Assembly: GCA_047973085.1 (NCBI GenBank)
Contig: JBKEBI010000071.1
Span: 1-33,420 of the forward strand
DNA length: 33,420 bases
From: JBKEDG01 sp047973085
GTDB lineage: Bacteria; Bacillota_I; Bacilli_A; JBKEDG01
Reading direction: 5' to 3'
Shown here: piece by piece, positions 1 through 7,989 of the stretch
Position numbering within the stretch: the stretch's first letter is position 1
How the letters are laid out: each line of letters opens with the position of its first letter
Position numbers and translations under genes: made by a program
Notes under the pieces: generated by a model
Told to the model about the DNA's origin: nothing
What the model saw: only the letters and a program-made list of their open reading frames with translations
Databases searched by the model: none

Positions 1-2533
1 TATCACAAATATTAATTTCTGTAACTTTTGAAATAAATGGTACAGATCTTGAAGCTCTTGGATTCACTTCAATGATATATACTTCATCATTTGAATCAAC
101 AATGAACTGTATATTATATAAACCTTTTATTTTTAAAGCAATTCCAACCTTTTTAGTAATTAATACAATCTTTATAATTACTTTACTTGATATAAAAAAT
201 GTTGGATATACACTAATTGAATCACCTGAGAGAATGCCTGTTTTTTCAATAAGTTCCCTCATAACTGGAATAATTATATCATCACCATCACAAATTGCAT
301 CTAGCTCTATTTCTTTTCCTTTAATATACTTATCAATTAATATTGGATTATTATTAATTGTTTGAATTTCTTTAAAATATCTTATTAAATGATCACTATC
401 ACTTACAATTTTCATCGCCTGACCACCTAATACAAAACTTGGTCTAACAAGAACTGGATATCCAATTAAACTTGCTACATTTAAACCTTCTTCAACATTA
501 ATTACTGCTTTTCCACTAGGCTGTTTGATATTATTATTTCTTAAAATATTTTCAAACAATTCTCTATTTTCACTAAGTTCAATGGACTCATTACTAGTTC
601 CTAGAATTGTGATTCCATAATCGCTTAACTGCTTAGATAAATTAATTGCTGTTTGACCACCAAGTTGCACAATAACACCTAATGGATTTTCTACTTCAAT
701 AATATTTAGAACATCCTCAAAAGTAATTGGCTCAAAATAAAGCTTATCACTTACTGTATAATCAGTAGACACTGTTTCTGGATTATTATTAATTACAATA
801 GCTTCATATCCTTCATTTTTTAAAGTTTTAATTGCATGCACAGTTGAATAATCGAATTCAACACCTTGACCTATTCTTATTGGGCCTGCCCCAAGTACAA
901 GTACTTTCTTGTTTTTTGTAATGACATTGCTATCTTCACCTTCGTATGAAGAATAAAGGTATGGTAAATATTCATTTGTAGTACACGCATCTACATAATC
1001 AAACTTGGGAACAATATCATAACTCTTTCTAGCATCTCTTATTTCAAGCTCAGTCTTATTTAAGATTCCAGCAATAACTCTATCACTCATTCCTAATTGC
1101 TTTGCTTTTAATAAAGATTCTTTTTCAAGACTTAAATTTTTTTCAAATTCAATAATTTCTCCCAATTTTTTAATAAAGAAAATATTTATTTTACTTAAAC
1201 TAGAAAGCTTTTCTTCACTAACACCATTTCTTAATAAGTGACCTAAAATATAAATTCGTTCATCATCAGCCTCTTCTACTCGTCTAAGTAATACTTCATC
1301 ACTAAACTTACTATTATATGTTAAATAATCATACGTATATTCTAAACTTCTTAGAGCTTTTAAAAGAGACTCTTCGAAACTTTTACCAAGTGCCATAACC
1401 TCTCCTGTAGCCTTCATTTGTGTAGAAAGCCTGCGGTTAGCTGTTTTAAACTTATCAAAGGGAAAACGTGATACTTTTAATACATTATATTTAACAATAG
1501 GATCTTTCATTGCTGTTTGATCCATAATTGCAATTTCATCAAGTGTATAACCTACTGCAATTAGCGTTGTTACTTTTGCAATTGGATACGATGTTGCTTT
1601 TGAAGCAAGTGCTGAACTTCTAGAAACTCTTGGATTTACCTCAATTAAATAATACTCTTTTGACTCAGGATTTAATGCATACTGAACATTACAACCACCA
1701 GCAATCTTTAAGGCTTTTATTAATTTTTTAGCTGAAGTAGCAAGCATATCTACAATATCTTTTTCAACTGTTAAGCAAGGAGCATTCACAATACTATCGC
1801 CTGTATGAATTCCTACAGGATCAATATTTTCCATATCACACACTATTACTACATTTTCATTATCATCTCTAATTACTTCAAACTCAATTTCTTTATATCC
1901 AAGTAGTGACTTTTCAACAAGTACTTGTGAAGTCGGTGATAGTTCTAAAGCTTTTTGAGAAATATTTTCACATTCTTGATCATTATATGCAAAACCTCCA
2001 CCTGTTCCTCCAAGTGTATAAGCAGGACGCAATACAATTGGATAGCCAATTTCATTTGCAAGTGTAAGTGCTTCACCAATATTATTTGCTATTCCACTTT
2101 CAATTACAGGTTCTTTAATTTCAATACACAATTCTTTAAACTTATTTCTATCCTCTGCTTGCATAATAGATTCTAGTTTTGTTCCAAGTATTTCAACACC
2201 ACATTCAGCTAAGACTCCTTTATTTGCTAATTCTACTACTAAATTAAGCCCTGTCTGACCCCCAAGTGAAGGTATTATTGCATCAGGTCTTTCTTTTCTA
2301 ATTATCTTTGCTAAATAGTCGATTGTAAGGGGTTCCATATAAACTTTATTTGCCATTTCCTTATCAGTCATAATTGTTGCAGGATTTGAATTAACCAAAA
2401 TAACTTCATACCCTGCTTCTTTTAATGCAAGACAAGCTTGTGTACCTGCATAATCAAACTCTGCTGCTTGCCCAATTACGATTGGCCCACTACCTATTAC
2501 TAAAATTCTATTTAAATCTTCTCTTCTACTCAT
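1..2533 (-). CDS. carB: Carbamoyl-phosphate synthase large subunit (partial, 3' end outside window)
   Basis: CarB makes carbamoyl phosphate from bicarbonate, ATP and ammonia for pyrimidine and arginine synthesis in the cytoplasm, normally with the glutaminase subunit CarA. I translated this frame by hand from the ATG at 2533 to the window edge; 844 residues are open. The N-terminus reads MSRREDLNRILVIGSGPIVI, typical of CarB, followed by the first ATP-grasp half with the IEVNPRVSRSSALASK motif. The linker leads to a second nucleotide-binding half that begins VLVLGAGPIRIGQGVEFDYS and reaches a second IEVNPRASRS motif near the edge. The last ~220 residues, including the allosteric domain of a usual ~1060-residue protein, are missing. 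The start overlaps the pyrC stop by 8 nt (ATGAGTAG), so translation is probably coupled. carA is not between pyrC and carB. Confidence 0.96.
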   Translation of the reverse strand, partial: MSRREDLNRILVIGSGPIVIGQAAEFDYAGTQACLALKEAGYEVILVNSNPATIMTDKEMANKVYMEPLTIDYLAKIIRKERPDAIIPSLGGQTGLNLVVELANKGVLAECGVEILGTKLESIMQAEDRNKFKELCIEIKEPVIESGIANNIGEALTLANEIGYPIVLRPAYTLGGTGGGFAYNDQECENISQKALELSPTSQVLVEKSLLGYKEIEFEVIRDDNENVVIVCDMENIDPVGIHTGDSIVNAPCLTVEKDIVDMLATSAKKLIKALKIAGGCNVQYALNPESKEYYLIEVNPRVSRSSALASKATSYPIAKVTTLIAVGYTLDEIAIMDQTAMKDPIVKYNVLKVSRFPFDKFKTANRRLSTQMKATGEVMALGKSFEESLLKALRSLEYTYDYLTYNSKFSDEVLLRRVEEADDERIYILGHLLRNGVSEEKLSSLSKINIFFIKKLGEIIEFEKNLSLEKESLLKAKQLGMSDRVIAGILNKTELEIRDARKSYDIVPKFDYVDACTTNEYLPYLYSSYEGEDSNVITKNKKVLVLGAGPIRIGQGVEFDYSTVHAIKTLKNEGYEAIVINNNPETVSTDYTVSDKLYFEPITFEDVLNIIEVENPLGVIVQLGGQTAINLSKQLSDYGITILGTSNESIELSENRELFENILRNNNIKQPSGKAVINVEEGLNVASLIGYPVLVRPSFVLGGQAMKIVSDSDHLIRYFKEIQTINNNPILIDKYIKGKEIELDAICDGDDIIIPVMRELIEKTGILSGDSISVYPTFFISSKVIIKIVLITKKVGIALKIKGLYNIQFIVDSNDEVYIIEVNPRASRSVPFISKVTEINICD

Positions 2534-3815
2534 TATTTTCTCCCTTAATAAAATTATTTTCATAGTCATAAACAATCTCTCCATTTACAATTGTCATAAC
2601 AGGAAACCCATAACATTCTATTCCATTAAAAGGACTATTTTTACCTTTAGAATAAAAGTTATTAACATCGATTACTCGAGGTGTATCCAAATCAATTACT
2701 GTTAAATCAGCAACTCTATTTTGATGAATATGTCCATATTCCAAATTTAATATTTTTGCAGGGTTTACACTAAACCATTCAATACACTGTCTAATACTGG
2801 CCATATTAGTTCTAACAAAAGATGTATAAATTAATGCAAATGCAGTTTCAAGACCAACAATTCCAAAGGGTGACTTTTCTAGACCAAGTTCCTTTTCTTC
2901 ATCGGTATGTGGAGCATGATCTGTTGCAATTACTTCAATAGTACCATCAAGTAGTCCTTCTATTAGAGCATGCTTATCCTTTTTACTTCTAACAGGAGGA
3001 TTCATTTTAAAATTACTATTTTCAACATCTAAATCTGTTAAAAGTAAATGATGTGGAGTAACTTCACAAGAAACTTTACTGCCTTTTAATTTAGCATTTC
3101 TAATTAATTCCACACTTTCTAAAGTAGAAATATGACAAACATGATACCTACAATTTGTAGTTTCACTTATTAAAATATCTCTTGCAACTTGAAGGGATTC
3201 AGTAAGTGACATTATTCCACGCCACCCCTCTTTTTCACTCTTTTCTCCAGCATGAACATATCCATTAAATAAAATTGATTCCTCTTCACAATGAGCACTA
3301 ATAAATCCTTCACAAGACTCTACCTCTTTCATAGCATTATACATTACTTTTGCACTTTGTACACCTACTCCATCATTGCTAAATCCACACACATGACTAT
3401 TAATATTTTTTATATCAACTAACTCATCTTCCATAAAAGACTTTGTAATTGCACCGAATGTTTTAACTTTCACTATCGCATCATTTGCTACTTTTTGATT
3501 AAATTTTGATATTTTTTCTAAACTATCCATAATAGGATTTGTATTTGGCATAGCACAAACTAGAGTATAACCGCCTGCAGCTGCACTTTTTGTTCCGGTT
3601 TTAATTGTTTCTTTATGCTCATAACCAGGCTCTCTAAGATGGGTATGCATATCAATAAACCCTGGACTTACAAGCTTTCTTTTAAGATCAATTTCTGCAC
3701 TACCATCTAAATTTATAATACTTTCATTTATTTCTGCAATATATTTTCCATTAATTCTTATATCTCTTAAGATTAAATCATTACCATTTACTATCAAACA
3801 GTTTCTAAGAATCAT
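2526..3815 (-). CDS. pyrC: Dihydroorotase, class I
   Basis: Dihydroorotase closes N-carbamoyl-aspartate to dihydroorotate, the third step of pyrimidine synthesis, in the cytoplasm. The 429-residue length fits class I enzymes. The metal-binding DMHTHLREPG motif lies at residues 55-64 (His57, His59). It is followed by AHCEEE, a CHIST histidine and the late IATDHAPH motif with the catalytic aspartate. The N-terminal and C-terminal strands around the barrel (MILRNCLIVNG at the start, DLTVIDLD near the end) fit the amidohydrolase fold. The start lies inside the 3' end of pyrB (11-nt overlap) and the stop overlaps carB by 8 nt, so the three genes are read as one tightly packed message. The usual ribosome-binding site is weak, which fits coupling to pyrB. 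Confidence 0.96.
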   Translation of the reverse strand: MILRNCLIVNGNDLILRDIRINGKYIAEINESIINLDGSAEIDLKRKLVSPGFIDMHTHLREPGYEHKETIKTGTKSAAAGGYTLVCAMPNTNPIMDSLEKISKFNQKVANDAIVKVKTFGAITKSFMEDELVDIKNINSHVCGFSNDGVGVQSAKVMYNAMKEVESCEGFISAHCEEESILFNGYVHAGEKSEKEGWRGIMSLTESLQVARDILISETTNCRYHVCHISTLESVELIRNAKLKGSKVSCEVTPHHLLLTDLDVENSNFKMNPPVRSKKDKHALIEGLLDGTIEVIATDHAPHTDEEKELGLEKSPFGIVGLETAFALIYTSFVRTNMASIRQCIEWFSVNPAKILNLEYGHIHQNRVADLTVIDLDTPRVIDVNNFYSKGKNSPFNGIECYGFPVMTIVNGEIVYDYENNFIKGENNE

Positions 3816-4677
3816 GTGAAAACGCCAAATCCATTAAAGCCATACGAACATACATCCCATTTGTCATTTGTTCAAAAATTACAGACTTAGCACATTCAAC
3901 AACATTATCAGCAATTTCTGTATTACGATTAAATGGTGCAGGATGCATAATAATTGCATGATCCTTAAGTTTATTTACACGATCCATATTTAATCCATAT
4001 TGTTCAAAATATTGCTCTTTTGTAAGAGTCATTTGATATCCATGTCGTTCAAATTGAACACGTAAAAGCATTACAACATCAACCATTTCAAGAGCTTCTT
4101 CAAAATCAATATATTTAGCACTACCATCATTAAATTCCTTAGGACCACTAATATACACATCCATTCCTAATCTTTCCATAATTTTCACATTTGTATGGGC
4201 AACTCTTGAATGAGCAATGTCTCCCATTATTACAATTTTTAATCCTGCAAATTTTTCAAATTTTTCATAAATTGTCATTAAATCAAGTAAAGACTGTGTT
4301 GGATGATTTCCAGTTCCATCTCCACCACTTAAAATTGGAATGTTAATACCCTCTAGATTTTTATAATAATCATTTTGCGGATGACGAATAACTGCCATAT
4401 CATATCCTATAGCTTCAAATGTTTTAACTGTATCATATAAACTTTCACCTTTTTGTACACTTGATGCTTCTAAATTTACATTCGTCGTCTTCATATTAAA
4501 ATTATTTTGAGCACTCACAAAACTGTAGTGAGTTCTTGTACTTGCTTCATAAAATAAATTTACTACTTTTTTACTACTATAATCTTTTATTTTCCCTTTT
4601 TTATATTCTGATGCAAGTTTTATTACATCAATAACGTCACTTTCACTAAAATTATCTAAATTAAATAAATTTTTCAT
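3805..4677 (-). CDS. pyrB: Aspartate carbamoyltransferase catalytic subunit
   Basis: PyrB joins carbamoyl phosphate and aspartate to make carbamoyl-aspartate, the committed step of pyrimidine synthesis. The 290-residue protein has the carbamoyl-phosphate loop as EASTRTHYSF (the last Arg of the common STRTR is His here), then SSVQKGESLYDT, IRHPQNDYY, GDGTGNHPTQSLLDLMT and MHPAPFNRNTEI. These cover both the carbamoyl-phosphate and aspartate domains of the catalytic chain. No regulatory subunit (pyrI) is present, as expected in Gram-positives. A good AAGGAG site lies 6-7 nt before the ATG at 4677. It sits directly after a terminator hairpin, so its expression depends on attenuation in the pyrR-pyrB gap. 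It overlaps pyrC by 11 nt. Confidence 0.97.
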   Translation of the reverse strand: MKNLFNLDNFSESDVIDVIKLASEYKKGKIKDYSSKKVVNLFYEASTRTHYSFVSAQNNFNMKTTNVNLEASSVQKGESLYDTVKTFEAIGYDMAVIRHPQNDYYKNLEGINIPILSGGDGTGNHPTQSLLDLMTIYEKFEKFAGLKIVIMGDIAHSRVAHTNVKIMERLGMDVYISGPKEFNDGSAKYIDFEEALEMVDVVMLLRVQFERHGYQMTLTKEQYFEQYGLNMDRVNKLKDHAIIMHPAPFNRNTEIADNVVECAKSVIFEQMTNGMYVRMALMDLAFSHDS

Positions 4678-4696
4678 ATTCTTCTCCTTTATGCAA

Positions 4697-4764
4697 TAAA
4701 AAAACCTTTACTATTTAGTAAAGGCAAAAATAACAATTTCTACCTTCACAATATCTCGTATTGT
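4697..4764 (-). promoter_or_regulatory. Attenuator in the pyrR-pyrB gap, PyrR-like
   Basis: On the minus strand the leader first folds a small hairpin (ACAATA-CGAGA-TATTGT, 4764-4748), then ends in a terminator of stem CCTTTACT/AGTAAAGG (4724-4705) followed by seven U. The sequence GUGAAGG just after the first hairpin can instead pair with CCUUUAC of the terminator's 5' arm, with AGAAAU/AUUUUU extending the helix. That gives the three mutually exclusive structures of a PyrR attenuator. The loop (ACGAGA) departs by one base from the PyrR hexaloop consensus CNGNGA, so PyrR binding here is inferred. Confidence 0.72.
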
Positions 4765-4778
4765 ATTAAAAATAAAAA

Positions 4779-5300
4779 TTATTCAATCTCTATATATTCT
4801 ATTTTATCAACTTCATTTACTAAAACTTTTACATCTTCTTTAGAGCTAGTCGGAATATTTTTTCCTACAAAATCTGCTCTAATTGGAAGTTCTCTATGAC
4901 CACGATCAACTAAGACAGCTAACTTAATCATATCAGGTCTTCCACTTAAAATAATTGCATCCATTGCAGCCCTAATCGTTCGTCCAGTATAGAGTACATC
5001 ATCTATTAGCACCACTATCTTACCATCAACTTCTACATCAAGGCCACTCATATCAACTGTAATATTTCCTTTTTCCGTTGAATCATCTCTAAAGTGGGTA
5101 ATATCAAGTGTAGAACTTTCAACTCTAATACCTTCAAAGTCTGCAATATTATCAACAATTCGATTTGCAAGGAATTCTCCACGAGATTTAATTCCTACAA
5201 TTACAACATCACTCAAATCATCAACATTTTCAACAATCTCATGGCTAATTCTTCTAAGTGTGCGTTTGATGCCATCAGCATCTAAAATAACTTTTCCCAT
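4779..5300 (-). CDS. pyrR: Pyrimidine operon attenuation protein / uracil phosphoribosyltransferase
   Basis: PyrR binds the leader RNA of pyr genes when UMP is high and promotes transcription termination. Many members also have uracil phosphoribosyltransferase activity. The 173-residue length is typical. The PRPP-binding motif VVLIDDVLYTGRTIRAAMDA lies at about residues 95-114, and the family motifs IVGIKSRGEFLANRI and LAVLVDRGHRELPIRADFVG are present. The ATG at 5300 follows AGGAGG with a 4-nt gap. It is the first gene of the operon and sits behind a classical PyrR attenuator, so it regulates itself as well as pyrB, pyrC and carB. Confidence 0.97.
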   Translation of the reverse strand: MGKVILDADGIKRTLRRISHEIVENVDDLSDVVIVGIKSRGEFLANRIVDNIADFEGIRVESSTLDITHFRDDSTEKGNITVDMSGLDVEVDGKIVVLIDDVLYTGRTIRAAMDAIILSGRPDMIKLAVLVDRGHRELPIRADFVGKNIPTSSKEDVKVLVNEVDKIEYIEIE

Positions 5301-5315
5301 CTGCTACCTCCTTAT

Positions 5316-5397
5316 AAAATAAAAACCTTACAAATTTGTAAGGTAAAAAGATAAACTTATAGAAATTAATCTTTTTAGCCTCACGGGACTATCTTTA
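5316..5397 (-). promoter_or_regulatory. PyrR attenuator in front of pyrR
   Basis: The leader contains the PyrR recognition element AGTCCCGTGAGGCT (5390-5377 on the minus strand), with hexaloop CCGUGA matching CNGNGA. Downstream is the perfect 20-base palindrome ACCTTACAAATTTGTAAGGT (5344-5325) followed by a T-rich run, a factor-independent terminator. An antiterminator is visible: GUGAGG-CU-AAAAAGAU pairs with AUCUUUUU-A-CCUUAC, which takes away the 5' arm of the terminator and also part of the PyrR site. All three alternative structures can be read directly. Confidence 0.93.
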
Positions 5398-5408
5398 AAG
5401 TCAAAAAC

Positions 5409-5417
5409 ATTATATCA
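5409..5417 (-). promoter_or_regulatory. Extended -10 promoter of the pyr operon
   Basis: TGATATAAT on the minus strand is a perfect -10 hexamer with the TGn extension. A weak -35 (TAGATA at 5437-5432) lies 17 nt upstream. It is placed so that the transcript starts just before the PyrR element. Confidence 0.75.
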
Positions 5418-5446
5418 TACATATTAAAATTTATCTACAAGTTTTT

Positions 5447-6187
5447 TTAATTTAATAAGGTTTCAAAGATTAGTACATTTTTATATTGCGCACTAAAATA
5501 ATTTCCATTAACAGGTTTTTCAACTAAATCATTTACCTCTACAACTTCAGTATTAGCAAATAATGTATCATCATAAAAATCACAATCACTATTATATGCA
5601 CATAGCCCTCTATCTAAATTATCACCATATTCATCAAAGAATTCTTCATTATCTGCATCGTAAACTACATACTTAAACCCATAATCTTTAAGATGTTCAA
5701 AAGCATCATCTGACGTAACAATAGTTTTATCATTATCTTTAAACACATTTTCATATTGCTTATCTAAATCAGTAAGTTTTTCAAATAGCTCTTCATAGTT
5801 ATCAAGCAGAGTATCTTTGTGTTCAGGAAAAGTATTTAGAATTTGCGAATATACAACTTCACTTGCAAGAATCATCTGTTTTGGACTTAACCAAAAATAC
5901 GGATTATCTCTAGAAGAGTAAAGCATTGGATATATTTCGATTGCGTTAGCTACATCCTTTAAACTATCATCATACTCATCATCAATATACATTACAAGTT
6001 TTGCTGCACTTACTTCATTAATATTATCTTCTTCAACTAGAGATACATTCAATGAATCAGGAGCAATTTCGTCTACTAAAAACTTTAATGCATATGAAGA
6101 AACTACTATGTCATATGTATCATCTTGAGGTGTACTACATCCTACTAAACTAATCATTAATAATAAAGAAATAAATATATTTTTCAT
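5447..6187 (-). CDS. ZnuA-like metal-binding lipoprotein with lost metal ligands
   Basis: The protein is a lipoprotein: a short hydrophobic signal ends in LVGC, so it should be anchored outside the membrane. The rest resembles cluster 9 (zinc/manganese) solute-binding proteins: a first lobe ending in NPYFWLSPKQM, where the family has DPHxWLDP, a helix-rich middle, TSDDAFEHLKDYGFKYV where the family has HDAFxYxxxxYG, and a final helix like that of the family. The metal-binding histidines of both motifs are replaced (Tyr98 and Asp161, counting from the upstream GTG) and the protein has only two His. No ABC transporter ATPase or permease is adjacent. The ATG at 6187 has AGGTAGG five nt upstream; a GTG at 6190 is also possible. 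The function may be structural or sensory, not zinc uptake; this is uncertain. Confidence 0.7.
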   Translation of the reverse strand: MKNIFISLLLMISLVGCSTPQDDTYDIVVSSYALKFLVDEIAPDSLNVSLVEEDNINEVSAAKLVMYIDDEYDDSLKDVANAIEIYPMLYSSRDNPYFWLSPKQMILASEVVYSQILNTFPEHKDTLLDNYEELFEKLTDLDKQYENVFKDNDKTIVTSDDAFEHLKDYGFKYVVYDADNEEFFDEYGDNLDRGLCAYNSDCDFYDDTLFANTEVVEVNDLVEKPVNGNYFSAQYKNVLIFETLLN

Positions 6188-6189
6188 CA

Positions 6190-6612
6190 CTACCTACCTT
6201 TTCTTAAAAAAATTCTGCACAGAAATCCGACAAACTTTTCACTTAGTTCTCTTCCATCAGTTCTAACAACCTTATTTCTTATATCATACTGAATTTCTTC
6301 ATATTTATAATTTTTGTAGTACTTACTATACACTACTAAATTGTTATTATTCCTTATCCTTTTCATTAAAACACTATTGATATCAAAACCGGTATTACCT
6401 CTTCCAATAAGTGCAATATACTTATCATTTAACCTACTTAAAAAACTTGAAACATCATAACTACACCTTCCTTTATTCACATCATACATTAAAATAAAAA
6501 AGTCATAGTTGATATATTCAAATTCATCTAAAAAGCTATACAAATCACATTTAAAATAGTTTTGAAGTTCTTTTCCAAATTCTATATTTTCACTTACAAT
6601 TACATAATTCAT
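6190..6612 (-). CDS. Small protein of unknown function, possible flavodoxin-like fold
   Basis: I do not recognise a family with certainty. The 140-residue protein begins MNYVIVSENIEFGKELQNYF. It alternates predicted strands (NYVIVS, YDFFILMYDV, YIALIGRGN, LVVYSKY) with helices, an arrangement like a flavodoxin or NrdI fold. The T/S-x-T-G-N-T phosphate loop that flavodoxins use for FMN is not present. No signal peptide or membrane segment is seen; the C-terminus is basic (RIFLRKGR). I chose the ATG at 6612 because GGTGAT lies 5 nt before it; an ATG at 6636 has no such site. Its TAG stop sits directly before the ZnuA-like gene, which suggests one transcript and a joint role. Confidence 0.55.
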   Translation of the reverse strand: MNYVIVSENIEFGKELQNYFKCDLYSFLDEFEYINYDFFILMYDVNKGRCSYDVSSFLSRLNDKYIALIGRGNTGFDINSVLMKRIRNNNNLVVYSKYYKNYKYEEIQYDIRNKVVRTDGRELSEKFVGFLCRIFLRKGR

Positions 6613-6627
6613 TTTATCACCATCTAT

Positions 6628-6656
6628 AGTATACAATATATTTATATTTTTTTAAA
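6628..6656 (-). promoter_or_regulatory. Possible promoter of the ZnuA-like gene pair
   Basis: On the minus strand TATACT (6633-6628) lies 17 nt from TTTAAA (6656-6651). It would give a short leader before the ATG at 6612. It faces away from the tpiA promoter. The -35 is weak. Confidence 0.4.
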
Positions 6657-6664
6657 TTATCTAG

Positions 6665-6693
6665 TTATAATTTATTGAAATTTATTATATAAT
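6665..6693 (+). promoter_or_regulatory. Promoter of tpiA
   Basis: A perfect TATAAT at 6688-6693 precedes the GGAGG ribosome site of tpiA. The best -35 at 17-nt spacing is TTATAA (6665-6670), which is weak. Confidence 0.55.
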
Positions 6694-6713
6694 GTATGTA
6701 GTGGAGGTAAGTT

Positions 6714-7445
6714 ATGAGAAAAAATGTTATTGTAGGTAATTGGAAAATGAATAAAAATAAACAAGAAATCCAAAATTTTATAGAAACTGTAAATAATACA
6801 CTTGCAAATACTAAAACTGTAGAATTTGGAGTGTGCGCACCATTTGTTTATTTAGATGCGATAGAAAAAACTGGAATTTTAAATATCGGAGCTCAAAATA
6901 TGCATTATGAATCATCAGGAGCATACACAGGAGAAATCAGTGGAGAAATGCTTGTAGATATTGGAATAAAATACGTGATTATCGGGCATAGTGAACGAAG
7001 ACAATATTTTAATGAAACTGATGAAACTGTAAACTTAAAAGTTAAAAAAGCTTTACACCTAGGACTTACACCTATTGTATGTTGTGGTGAAACACTAGAG
7101 CAATATGAAGGTAAACAAACAAAAGAAATTGTATCACATCAAATGAAGGAAGCTTTTAAGGGAGTAGATTCTTTAGAAAATGTTATTGTTGCATATGAAC
7201 CAATTTGGGCAATAGGAACAGGACTTAGTGCTAGTTCTGATACTGCTAACGAAATTTGCGGATATATTAGAGGAGTTTTAAAAGAAAACTTTAATGATGA
7301 CGTAGTAATTCAATATGGTGGTAGTGTTAAACCAGATAATGTTAAAGAGTACTTAGAAAAAAGCGATATAGATGGTGCACTTGTAGGTGGTGCTAGTATT
7401 AAGCCTGAAGATTTTATTAACTTAATTACTAACTTAGAAAATTAA
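6714..7445 (+). CDS. tpiA: Triosephosphate isomerase
   Basis: TIM interconverts dihydroxyacetone phosphate and glyceraldehyde 3-phosphate in glycolysis. The 243-residue protein shows the substrate-binding Lys11 in GNWKMN, the catalytic histidine in VIIGHSERR, the catalytic glutamate in AYEPIWAIGTG, and the phosphate loop residues YGGSV and GGAS. A GGAGG site lies 7 nt before the ATG. It is the first gene of a two-gene unit and is separated by one base from the TfoX-domain gene. The other lower-glycolysis genes (pgk, gpmI, eno) are on the opposite strand about 12 kb away, so this organism splits the pathway into at least two operons. Confidence 0.98.
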   Translation: MRKNVIVGNWKMNKNKQEIQNFIETVNNTLANTKTVEFGVCAPFVYLDAIEKTGILNIGAQNMHYESSGAYTGEISGEMLVDIGIKYVIIGHSERRQYFNETDETVNLKVKKALHLGLTPIVCCGETLEQYEGKQTKEIVSHQMKEAFKGVDSLENVIVAYEPIWAIGTGLSASSDTANEICGYIRGVLKENFNDDVVIQYGGSVKPDNVKEYLEKSDIDGALVGGASIKPEDFINLITNLEN

Positions 7446-7446
7446 T

Positions 7447-7764
7447 ATGTCTACTACTGAAGAATTTATTGAATATGTATATGAGCAAATCTATGATATT
7501 GGAAACATAAGATATCAAAAAATGTTTGGAGAATACATGGTTTACGTTAATGATAAACCTATTTTACTAGTTTGTGATGATACAGTCTTTGTAAAACAAT
7601 TAGACTGCATTAAACACCAAATGAGTGATGCAGAAACGGGATTTCCATATAAAGGCGCAAAAGAGCATTATATTTTAGATATCGATAATACTGAGTTGTG
7701 CTTTGAAATAATTAAAATCCTAGAGCAAGTTATAAAAGTACCAAAACCCAAAAAAAGAAAGTAA
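7447..7764 (+). CDS. TfoX N-terminal domain protein
   Basis: The 105-residue protein matches the TfoX N-terminal domain: RYQKMFGEYMVYVNDKPILL near residue 22-41, DDTVFVKQ, FPYKGAKEHYILD and a basic PKPKKRK tail. In Gammaproteobacteria, TfoX activates competence genes; stand-alone N-domain proteins in Bacillota have unclear function. The C-terminal TfoX domain is absent. The ATG begins one base after the tpiA stop and has no clear ribosome site, so it is probably translated by coupling or reinitiation after tpiA. A strong terminator follows. The proximity of comFA and comFC about 3 kb downstream is noted, but they lie in a separate unit. Confidence 0.8.
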   Translation: MSTTEEFIEYVYEQIYDIGNIRYQKMFGEYMVYVNDKPILLVCDDTVFVKQLDCIKHQMSDAETGFPYKGAKEHYILDIDNTELCFEIIKILEQVIKVPKPKKRK

Positions 7765-7775
7765 AATATCCATAT

Positions 7776-7811
7776 TAAAAAGGTATCATTCTACTATAGG
7801 TGATACTTTTT
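7776..7811 (+). terminator. Terminator after the tpiA unit
   Basis: The stem GTATCA (7783-7788) / TGATAC (7801-7806) is extended by A/T pairs and ends in a run of T. It closes the tpiA-TfoX transcript. Confidence 0.85.
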
Positions 7812-7954
7812 ATAAAGTTGTTTTAATTTTTTACTTTTATATTAATTAAAAAACTTCAACTAAAGTAGAATACATAACTTCAATAAAATCATAGAAAAAT
7901 TGACATTATTAATTTCTTAAATATTTTTATATAAATATTTCTATTTAAAAAATA
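7812..7954. other. A/T-rich spacer without gene
   Basis: This part of the 497-nt gap between the TfoX gene and metN holds only A/T-rich DNA. It has a TTGACA at 7900-7905 without a matching -10 and weak dyads. I see no gene in it; the rest of the gap is the promoter and T-box. Confidence 0.6.
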
Positions 7955-7983
7955 TTGACAAAATAAAACTAGTGGTGTATTAT
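7955..7983 (+). promoter_or_regulatory. Promoter of the methionine T-box operon
   Basis: TTGACA (7955-7960), a 17-nt spacer and TATTAT (7978-7983) form a near-consensus housekeeping promoter just before the T-box leader. Confidence 0.85.
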
Positions 7984-7989
7984 GTTCTT

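Noticed and set aside
72..365. Plus-strand 97-residue open frame
   Set aside because: It lies opposite the confirmed carB frame and has no ribosome site; it is a shadow.
1955..2176. Plus-strand 73-residue open frame
   Set aside because: Opposite carB, Cys/Asn-rich composition of reversed coding DNA, no family match.
1..2533. Possible frameshift in carB, since no long frame is closed here
   Set aside because: Hand translation shows the same frame at the start and at the window edge; it is open only because the gene continues outside.
2526..2533. Same ATGAGTAG overlap at pyrC/carB and rnpA/yidC (18202-18209)
   Set aside because: It is a short chance match set by stop and start codons (Glu/Ser contexts), not a shared element.
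5094..5285. Plus-strand frame opposite pyrR
   Set aside because: Shadow of pyrR; no ribosome site.
7900..7930. A second TTGACA before the T-box
   Set aside because: No -10 lies at 16-18 nt; the promoter at 7955-7983 fits better.
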